Source: Clostridium sp. D33t1_170424_F3 (GTDB taxonomy: Bacteria; Bacillota; Clostridia; Oscillospirales; Acutalibacteraceae). Taken from it: a DNA stretch of 64,000 nucleotides. The stretch is from NCBI RefSeq assembly GCF_015667585.1, contig NZ_JADPEG010000003.1:1-64000 (forward strand), written 5' to 3'. Below the pieces are notes generated by a model. It was not told the origin of the DNA. It was given only the letters and a program-made list of their open reading frames with translations, and did no database searches. Shown one piece after another: positions 57,739 to 64,000 of this stretch (position 1 is its first letter; each line of letters begins with the position of its first letter). A program made the position numbers and the translations under genes.

Positions 57739-59400
57739 TTATTCCTCCGTCCCCGTTTGGGTAAACTCCAGATTGTCGAACGACGTGGCGGCGCAGATGC
57801 CGTTTTCGCTCGGCAGATACCGCAGCTTCACGCGGTCGCCGGGCTGTGTGAGGGACAGCTCCGCGCTCATGTCATATGGCACGGTGAAGATCAGATGCGG
57901 CTTGTTCTCCAGGATGACGCGGTAGGTGATGGTATCCCCCAGCGCTTCGCCCGCAATGCGCAGCACCGTGCCGGCAGCGGACTCGTCCCCCACGCTGGCG
58001 TCCACCTTGCCGCTGTTGTTCTCCCGCAGGGTCTGGCGGTAATTGCGCAGGGCCGCGCTGATGGACTCGCCCGTGCCGACGTTGGTGTAGGTGGCGACGG
58101 AGACGAACGCGTACTGCTTGATCAGGCCCGCGTTGTCCTTGAGCGTCATGAAATACGTCGGCTGGCCGTCCAGGTTGATGATCATCGGGAACGCCGCCTG
58201 ATAGCCGTACTGCTGGACCTTGCCCTGCGCGGAGCTCATCGCGGCGGATTCCGTCGCGCCGCTCATCTGGTAGAGCTTTGTCTCCTTGGTCACCATGTTG
58301 ACCATCATGAAGCCGATGGCGGACTCGTCGGAGCCGACGCTCGTCAGGCCGGTGAACAGGTAGCAGTCGCCGTCGTTGTAGACGATGATGTGGCCCGCGC
58401 TGGGCTTGAATTTGTCCTGATTGGAAAAGTTGAGGAAGCCGTGGACGTACTCGCCCTGGTTGGCGATCTGCGTGGTGATGAAGCTCTCCGGCTGCACGCG
58501 GTCCACCCATTCCGGGATTTCGTCCATGCCGTAGGAGGACGCCGCGCCGGTCTGCGCGTCCACGGTGATGATGCCGTTGGCCTCCGGCAGCGCGAACAGC
58601 CAGTTGTTTTTGTACGTGGTGACCACCCAGAACGGGCGGCCGCTGTCGTCCAGTTCAAAGGAGTAATCCGTGACGCCGCGGAACAGCCCGCCGCCCGCCA
58701 GGCGCACATGGCGGTCTAGATTGTCCAGCAGGTACGCGCCCGCCTGGTATTTGATCTTGTAATCGTCCACCAGCTTGACGTCGTTGACGTCCGTCGCGGA
58801 CACGACGATGTAACCCGCGGAACCATCCATATTGTTCAGCCACTTGAAAAAGCCGGAGTGCTCCAGCGGCACGGCCCAGAGCAGCTTGCCCTGCACCTGC
58901 TGGATGACCGGTTCGCCCAGCACGACCTGGCTGCCCAGGCCCGGGTTCTCACCCAGCTTTTTGTCCGCCAGCTCCCGCGCCAGCGCCTTGTCCACGATGG
59001 GAAGCTGGTCCTGTGAGATGGGCTGCACCGTGTCGGTAAACTGCGCCTTCTCCGGCGTGCCGAGCTGGTCGCGGTACGCGCCGTAGTTGACGATCACCGT
59101 GGAAGCCAGGTTCAGCAGGAGAAACAGGCCCCACAGCACCGCCAGCACCTTGAGCGTGCGTTTGGTCCCGCGCGCGTCGTGGCCGATGCGGACCACGGGC
59201 ACGCCGTTCGCGTTTTGCTCCATATGCAGGCCGCCGAGGCCGATGATGAAGTTCAGCGCCAGATAGCAGCTGAACAGCGCCAGCCAGATAAACGCGCCGT
59301 CCGGATAGAGCGGGTTCAGGTTCGGATTGGTAACAAAGACCCAGCCGGCAAACAGCACGGCGAGCAGGAGATTCCAGATCACTCTTTTTTTCGTACTCAA
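57739..59400 (-). CDS. Membrane protein with large extracytoplasmic domain, unknown
   Basis: A 553-residue protein with three N-terminal membrane helices (VIWNLLLAVLFAGWVFV; FIWLALFSCYLALNFIIGL; VLWGLFLLLNLASTVIV) and a domain of about 430 residues outside, with repeated PepSY-like stretches (GYIVVSATDVNDVKLVDDYK; GIITVDAQTGAASSYGMDEI). I do not recognise a named family. The frame opens at 59601, but AAGGAG lies eight bases before the TTG at 59400. It is divergent from the XRE regulator, suggesting that the two are functionally linked. Confidence 0.75.
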   Translation of the reverse strand: MSTKKRVIWNLLLAVLFAGWVFVTNPNLNPLYPDGAFIWLALFSCYLALNFIIGLGGLHMEQNANGVPVVRIGHDARGTKRTLKVLAVLWGLFLLLNLASTVIVNYGAYRDQLGTPEKAQFTDTVQPISQDQLPIVDKALARELADKKLGENPGLGSQVVLGEPVIQQVQGKLLWAVPLEHSGFFKWLNNMDGSAGYIVVSATDVNDVKLVDDYKIKYQAGAYLLDNLDRHVRLAGGGLFRGVTDYSFELDDSGRPFWVVTTYKNNWLFALPEANGIITVDAQTGAASSYGMDEIPEWVDRVQPESFITTQIANQGEYVHGFLNFSNQDKFKPSAGHIIVYNDGDCYLFTGLTSVGSDESAIGFMMVNMVTKETKLYQMSGATESAAMSSAQGKVQQYGYQAAFPMIINLDGQPTYFMTLKDNAGLIKQYAFVSVATYTNVGTGESISAALRNYRQTLRENNSGKVDASVGDESAAGTVLRIAGEALGDTITYRVILENKPHLIFTVPYDMSAELSLTQPGDRVKLRYLPSENGICAATSFDNLEFTQTGTEE

Positions 59401-59566
59401 TATATTCGCTCCTTCTTTGGGAATCGTATGGGAACAGTTTGCGCCTGATACCCCCAAATCATAGCACGTTTGCGAAAAAAATGCACCCGTCGGCCCAAAA
59501 GAAATAAAAGCTGTTAAAATAAGAAGGAAGAATGTTAAGATGAGGGTGAGGAAGGAGGCGTTCACC

Positions 59567-61003
59567 ATGTCCATGCTGTCGGAAAAATTAAAAGAGATCA
59601 TTCAGAAAAAGCAGATCAAGATGTATACGCTGGCGAATCTCTGCAACATCGACCGCGCGGCGCTCTACAAATACGTCAACGGAGACCGGAAAATCTCCAT
59701 GGAGGTCTTCCGCCAGCTCGCGGAAGGGCTGCGGCTCAGTCCCGAGGAACGGGCGGAGCTGACGGCCTGTTTCAACATCGCCGATATGGGCGAGGAGGAA
59801 TACCTGCGCCGGAGCTGCACGGCGGAATTCCTCAGCTCCTTCCGGGTTGCGCCTGCGGAGCAGCCCGTTTCCAAAGCGCTTCCAGGGCCGGGTCCAAAGG
59901 GGGCGCTGTACGGCAGCCTGGAGATCAACCACGCGGTGCAGGCCGCCGTCCGGGCGGAGATGGAGCGGAATAACGGCGAGGTGCTGCTGATGGCGCAGCC
60001 GGAATACGAGTCCCTGTTCCAGGCGCTGCCTGCGCTGGCGCTCGAAAAGGGGAATTGCACGATCCGGCATATCCTCTGCCTGGAAGGGACGGAAAAAAGC
60101 GGCGACAACCGGTACAACCTGCGCTGCCTGCGCGCGGCCATGCAGGCGGCCGGTTCCGGCTGCACCTATGTGCCGTATTACTATTATGACAACGTGCACG
60201 CCCATTTTTCCAATAACAACCTGCTGCCCTGTCTGGTGGTTACCGGGGGCTGCGCTATCCAGATTTCCAGCCGGGCAGAATACGCGCTCTGCCACCGGGA
60301 GAAAGAGCAGGTCGCGTTTTTTCAAAAGCTGTTTGCGGAAGCTGTAAAGAAATCGCAGCCGCTGTGCGGGAAAATTCATACGCTGGCGGAAAACCTGCCC
60401 TTTGACGAACAGATGACCCTGAACAGGGAGCCGCCGCGGTACTGCATTTCCGCGGAACCGTGCCTGATCCCCTGCCTTTCGCGGGACATGCTGGAACGGA
60501 GCGTCAACTGGCACCTGCCCGGCGCCGGCGCGGTGGTGGACCAGCTCATGGAGTATATCCGCGGGCAGAACGGAGAACGGGGCGGGCGCAGCGTGCAGAT
60601 CGACTATTTCACGCTGGAGGGCCTGGACTATTTCTGCAATACCGGCCGCATCTGGCAGATTCCGGAATTCGACTGCGCGCCGCTGCCCGCCCGCGACCGC
60701 CACGAGCTGCTGCGCCGCTACAGCACGATGTGGAGCGATTCGCGCGTCCACCTGATGCTCCGCCCGGAGATACCGCGGGTATCCGTCGGGCTGGAGGCGG
60801 TGGTCTGCCGCGGCGGCGCGGTCTGTCTCATACAGGAGCACCACCCCAACGCGTACGCGGCGTTCCTCCTGTGCGAAAAATCTCTGTCCTATTGCTTTAA
60901 GGACCTGCTGTCCTCCCTGGAGAAAAGCGGCGGTGCTTACACCCAGGAGGAGACGCGCGCGGTCCTCCAGCAGAAAATGGAGGGTTTAAAAGCTCAATTT
61001 TGA
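59567..61003 (+). CDS. XRE-type regulator with large C-terminal sensor region
   Basis: A 478-residue protein. Residues about 3-65 are an HTH (LKEIIQKKQIKMYTLANLCN, then IDRAALYKYVNGDRKISMEV). The remaining 400 residues are unrecognised and probably sense a ligand or partner. AGGAGG precedes the ATG at 59567. It is transcribed away from the membrane protein gene; the 166-bp intergenic region contains TGTTAAAAT and ATGTTAAGATG direct repeats that could be binding sites. Related fusions in Clostridia are annotated only as helix-turn-helix proteins. Confidence 0.8.
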   Translation: MSMLSEKLKEIIQKKQIKMYTLANLCNIDRAALYKYVNGDRKISMEVFRQLAEGLRLSPEERAELTACFNIADMGEEEYLRRSCTAEFLSSFRVAPAEQPVSKALPGPGPKGALYGSLEINHAVQAAVRAEMERNNGEVLLMAQPEYESLFQALPALALEKGNCTIRHILCLEGTEKSGDNRYNLRCLRAAMQAAGSGCTYVPYYYYDNVHAHFSNNNLLPCLVVTGGCAIQISSRAEYALCHREKEQVAFFQKLFAEAVKKSQPLCGKIHTLAENLPFDEQMTLNREPPRYCISAEPCLIPCLSRDMLERSVNWHLPGAGAVVDQLMEYIRGQNGERGGRSVQIDYFTLEGLDYFCNTGRIWQIPEFDCAPLPARDRHELLRRYSTMWSDSRVHLMLRPEIPRVSVGLEAVVCRGGAVCLIQEHHPNAYAAFLLCEKSLSYCFKDLLSSLEKSGGAYTQEETRAVLQQKMEGLKAQF

Positions 61004-61063
61004 TTTATTTTCGCAACATTTCCCAAAAATATGAATAAATTATGAAAAAATTGTCAAAATTTA

Positions 61064-61093
61064 TTGACTTTTCCCGCTTTAGTCCGGTAAAAT
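61064..61093 (+). promoter_or_regulatory. Promoter of the NhaC-family gene
   Basis: TTGACT (61064-61069), an 18-bp spacer and TAAAAT (61088-61093), 55 bp upstream of the start codon. Confidence 0.6.
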
Positions 61094-61147
61094 AGGAAAA
61101 AAGGGCGCGCGGACTGCCGCGGGCCTGAGATTGGAAGGGGAGAGTCC

Positions 61148-62701
61148 ATGGACCCAATTTACGCGGGCTGGCTTTCGATCGTGCCGCCCATCATTGCAAT
61201 CGCATTGGCCCTGATGACCAAGGAGGTCATTTCCTCGCTGATGATCGGCATCCTGTCCGGAACGCTGATCTACGCCTGCATGAGCGGCGGAAACCCGGTG
61301 GTGGGAACCGTCGATTATGCGTTCAAGCTCATGGCGAACCGTGTGGACATCAACATCATTCTGTTTCTCGCCCTGCTGGGCGCGCTGGTTGCGGTGGTCA
61401 ATATGGCCGGCGGCTCCCAGGCGTACGGGCGCTGGGCCGGCAACAAGCTCAAATCCAAGCGCAGCGCCATGGTGGCGACGGGCGTTCTGGGTTCCCTGAT
61501 CTTCATCGACGACTATTTCAACTGTTTGACGGTCGGCACGGTTATGAAGCCGGTCACAGACAAATACCAGATTTCCCGGGCAAAGCTGGCGTATATCATC
61601 GACGCCACAGCCGCGCCGGTCTGTATCATCGCCCCGATTTCCAGCTGGGCGGCGGCGGTCGGCTCCAACCTGGCGATCACCGGGGAGTTTGAAAGCGACA
61701 TCGCGGCGTTTGTCGCCACGATCCCGTACAACCTGTACGCAATCCTGAGCATCCTGATGGTCTTCTTGCTCTGCTTTGTCAACCTGGACTTCGGCCCGAT
61801 GGAGCGCGCGGAGGAAACCGCGGCGGCGGGCGACCTGGGCGCGATCGACAAGGAAGAGACGGACGCCATTCCCGTCAACGAAAAGGGCCGCGTGTTCGAT
61901 ATGCTGATCCCGATTTTTGCGCTGATCGTCTTTTCCATCCTGGCGATGCTGTATAACGGCGGTTTCTGGGGCGACGACCCGGCGTATCATTCCATCGGCG
62001 CGGCGTTCGGCAACTGCGTCGCGGCGGAAGCGCTGGTGCTGGGCGGCTTTGCGGCGCTGGTTGTGGCGTTCCTGCTGTTTGTCCCGCGCCGTGTGGTGAA
62101 GTTCCGCGACTTTATGGCGGGCATCACCATGGGCGTGAAGTCCATGGTTCCGGCGTTTATCATCCTGACCCTGGCGTGGACCATCAGCGGCGTGTGCCGC
62201 GACCTGCTCATGACCGGCGAGTTTGTCAAGGACATGGTGGCGGGCAGCGCCCTGCCGGCGTCCCTGCTGCCGGCGATTATCTTCGCCGTGGCGGCGTTCC
62301 TGAGCTTCTCCATGGGCACCGCGTGGGGCACCTTTGGCATCCTGATCCCGATCGTCGTCCCCACCTGCGTGGCGATCGCGCCGGAGCTTCTGGTGGTGGC
62401 GCTCTCCGCAACGCTGGCGGGCAGCGTGTTCGGCGACCACTGCTCCCCGATTTCGGATACCACGATCCTGTCCTCTACGGGCGCGGGCTGCAACCACATC
62501 CAGCATGTGTCCACGCAGCTCCCCTATTGCATCACCGTGGCGTGCTGCTGCTTTATCGGCTATCTGGTGGCCGGATTAAGCGGCGCGAACGTCTGGCTGA
62601 CGCTCGGCAGCGGCGTGATCGTCCTGGTGGGCGCGCTGGTTGTCCTCCATCGCCTGAGCATGAGAAAAGCGAAAGCGTCAGAGGCGGCGGACGCCTCCTG
62701 A
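61148..62701 (+). CDS. Na+/H+ antiporter, NhaC family
   Basis: A 517-residue membrane protein of the NhaC type, with about 12 helices. SLIFIDDYFNCLTVGTVMKP and FGDHCSPISDTTILSSTGAG are characteristic, and the acidic residues in FIDDYFN are typical ion-site candidates. Family members exchange Na+ for H+ or carry substrates such as malate/lactate or arginine/ornithine; the exact substrate is not clear. GGAAGGGGAGAG precedes the ATG. Single-gene unit with its own promoter and terminator. Confidence 0.92.
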   Translation: MDPIYAGWLSIVPPIIAIALALMTKEVISSLMIGILSGTLIYACMSGGNPVVGTVDYAFKLMANRVDINIILFLALLGALVAVVNMAGGSQAYGRWAGNKLKSKRSAMVATGVLGSLIFIDDYFNCLTVGTVMKPVTDKYQISRAKLAYIIDATAAPVCIIAPISSWAAAVGSNLAITGEFESDIAAFVATIPYNLYAILSILMVFLLCFVNLDFGPMERAEETAAAGDLGAIDKEETDAIPVNEKGRVFDMLIPIFALIVFSILAMLYNGGFWGDDPAYHSIGAAFGNCVAAEALVLGGFAALVVAFLLFVPRRVVKFRDFMAGITMGVKSMVPAFIILTLAWTISGVCRDLLMTGEFVKDMVAGSALPASLLPAIIFAVAAFLSFSMGTAWGTFGILIPIVVPTCVAIAPELLVVALSATLAGSVFGDHCSPISDTTILSSTGAGCNHIQHVSTQLPYCITVACCCFIGYLVAGLSGANVWLTLGSGVIVLVGALVVLHRLSMRKAKASEAADAS

Positions 62702-62738
62702 TTCTGCGGATTTGAAAACCTGCGATATAAAAAACGGC

Positions 62739-62770
62739 GGCCTCCGTGGAATTTCCACGGAGGCCGTTTT
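62739..62770 (+). terminator. Terminator after the NhaC-family gene
   Basis: GGCCTCCGTGG-AATTT-CCACGGAGGCC, 11-bp stem, followed by GTTTT. Confidence 0.92.
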
Positions 62771-62890
62771 CATAGCTCCGAAGCGGCTGCGAGTGCCGTT
62801 TCACTGTCAATTTTCGGTATCCTTGACCTGCGCATGTCAAATCAGATATGGTATGATATAAAAAATGACGGATGGGAAAGGAGTGGCAGT

Positions 62891-63478
62891 ATGTGTGAAA
62901 AAACAAGGTGCGACTGGGTGGGGGATCTCCCCATATACGTGGAGTATCATGACAACGAGTGGGGACGGCCTGTGCACGACGACCAAAGGCTATTTGAAAT
63001 GCTGATTTTGGAAGGGATGCAGGCCGGGCTGAACTGGATCACCGTGCTCAAAAAAAGAGAGGCGTTCCGGGAAGCCTTTGATGGATTTGATCCGGACAAA
63101 GTTGCGCGTTACGGGGAAGAAAAAATACAGGCGCTGCTGGAAAACAAAGGGATTATCCGGAACCGCCTGAAAGTGAACGCCGCGGTGACGAATGCCAGAG
63201 CGTTTCTGAAAATACAGGAGACATATGGGAGCTTTGATGCGTTCATATGGGCATATGTGGATGGTACGCTGATTCAGAATCATTGGGAAACGATGGAGGA
63301 CATCCCGGCCACGACGCCGCTTTCGGATCAAATCAGCAGAGATCTGAAAAAGAGGGGATTTAAATTTGTCGGGTCGACAATCGTCTACGCGTTCATGCAG
63401 GCGACGGGCATGGTGAACGACCATGTGAAAGGCTGCTTTCTCTATCAGGAAGAGCAGGCGCAGTCATGCGTCCGTTGA
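62891..63478 (+). CDS. tag: DNA-3-methyladenine glycosylase I
   Basis: A 195-residue Tag glycosylase, which removes 3-methyladenine from alkylated DNA. The zinc site is present: C7 and H20 (YHDNEWG) in the N-terminus, H178 and C182 (VNDHVKGC) near the end. LFEMLILEGMQAGLNW carries the conserved acidic residue E41. GGAAAGGAG precedes the ATG at 62891; the frame open to 62834 has no support. Normal length. Confidence 0.95.
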   Translation: MCEKTRCDWVGDLPIYVEYHDNEWGRPVHDDQRLFEMLILEGMQAGLNWITVLKKREAFREAFDGFDPDKVARYGEEKIQALLENKGIIRNRLKVNAAVTNARAFLKIQETYGSFDAFIWAYVDGTLIQNHWETMEDIPATTPLSDQISRDLKKRGFKFVGSTIVYAFMQATGMVNDHVKGCFLYQEEQAQSCVR

Positions 63479-63601
63479 TGCGCAGGGAAAACAGGAGGCC
63501 GGCGGACAACCAGGCACACAAGCTGCGGCGCGGGCCGCCCTGTCCCACTGCTTTTATCGGGTGCGCCGCAACGTCCAGCCTGCGTCTTATTGTATCCATG
63601 A

Positions 63602-63634
63602 AAAAGGGCCGCCCGCATTGCGGGCGGCCCTTTT
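63602..63634. terminator. Bidirectional terminator between tag and the EAL gene
   Basis: AAAAGGGCCGCCCGC-ATT-GCGGGCGGCCCTTTT, 15-bp stem between convergent genes. Confidence 0.95.
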
Positions 63635-63640
63635 CTGGCG

Positions 63641-64000
63641 TTAAGATTCATTTAAAAGCGGCTTGGACAGATACTTTTCCTCGTATTCTTCCATGGAAAT
63701 CGGCTTGCTGAACAGGAAGCCCTGCAGCAGCTCCACACCGCACTTACAAAGTTCGCACATCTGCTCTTCCGTTTCGATCCCCTCGGCGACCAGCCGGATT
63801 CCTTTTTCATGGCAAAGCTCCACAATGGAGGAGATGGCGCCCGCATTTTGCAGCACGTCTACGATCATCGCCTTGTTCAGCTTCAGAACGTCAAATTCCG
63901 CGGAGCTGAGGAAACGGACCCCGTCGGTGCTTGTGGCGAAGTCGGCCAGGGCGACGATAAACCCGGCCCGCCGCAGCTCATGGATCAGGGCGGGCAGGTC
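63641..64000 (-). CDS. EAL-domain protein, C-terminal part (runs off the window)
   Basis: The last 119 residues of a c-di-GMP phosphodiesterase-type EAL domain; the start lies beyond 64000. FIVALADFATSTDGVRFLSS occupies the place of the DDFGTG loop, LKLNKAMI that of the K-catalytic strand, and LVAEGIETEEQ is the conserved loop before the last helix. The first aspartate of DDFGTG is alanine here, so the enzyme may be weak or a binding-only sensor. The overall context with two c-di-GMP riboswitches is notable. Confidence 0.85.
   Translation of the reverse strand, partial: DLPALIHELRRAGFIVALADFATSTDGVRFLSSAEFDVLKLNKAMIVDVLQNAGAISSIVELCHEKGIRLVAEGIETEEQMCELCKCGVELLQGFLFSKPISMEEYEEKYLSKPLLNES

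Overview
The window is the replication-origin region of a low-to-mid GC Firmicute. Three things point to a gut-type Clostridia genome, most like Oscillospiraceae/Ruminococcaceae: the order rpmH-rnpA-yidD-yidC-khpB-mnmE-mnmG-rsmG-noc-parA-parB to the left and dnaA-dnaN-yaaA-recF-remB-gyrB-gyrA to the right, a Noc-type second ParB protein, and the accessory families (YcxB-like proteins, DUF1015, DUF4340, TIGR04076). The family placement is an inference from gene content, not a measured phylogeny. Up to about 17.25 kb the conserved genes are on the minus strand. From 17.5 kb they are on the plus strand. This is the divergence expected around a bidirectional oriC next to dnaA.

Layout. 0.4-4.9 kb: acyl-ACP thioesterase, serS, parB, parA. 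5-6.1 kb: an AT-rich island with a small HTH regulator and a divergent small gene. 6.2-10.6 kb: noc, a flavodoxin-like protein, rsmG, mnmG. 11.8-17.1 kb: mnmE, a degenerate CRISPR-like hairpin array, khpB, yidC, yidD, rnpA, rpmH. 17.5-32.6 kb: dnaA, dnaN, rlbA, recF, remB, gyrB, three YcxB-like membrane proteins, gyrA and a lipoprotein. Three parS sites lie in the left arm. 33.5-46.8 kb: small metabolic and transport genes, including a MATE transporter behind a cobalamin-type riboswitch and a four-gene Gld-type ABC system. 47-57.5 kb: two giant secreted M60 metallopeptidases, each behind its own c-di-GMP-I riboswitch. 57.7-64 kb: a membrane protein and divergent XRE regulator, an NhaC antiporter, tag, and the end of an EAL-domain gene.

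The most unusual content is a family of about 0.8-1 kb intergenic repeats: seven copies between 3.6 and 41.4 kb, always between codirectional genes and often starting at the stop codon of the upstream gene (parA, dnaA, dnaN). Each is a chain of short, near-perfect hairpins. Copies differ by paired, compensatory changes in the stems, which suggests selection on, or mechanistic maintenance of, secondary structure. A second hairpin family forms an irregular array of about 66 bp period at 13.34-14.0 kb. It resembles type I-C CRISPR repeats, but several stems have changed on both arms together and no cas genes are present.

How the parts work together: the left arm supplies chromosome segregation and division placement (ParA, ParB, Noc, parS), tRNA modification (MnmE/MnmG), rRNA methylation and membrane-protein insertion. 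The right arm supplies initiation, the clamp, repair and supercoiling. In the distal part, c-di-GMP probably controls the secreted M60 enzymes through riboswitches, and an EAL-type c-di-GMP signalling protein is encoded at the window edge.
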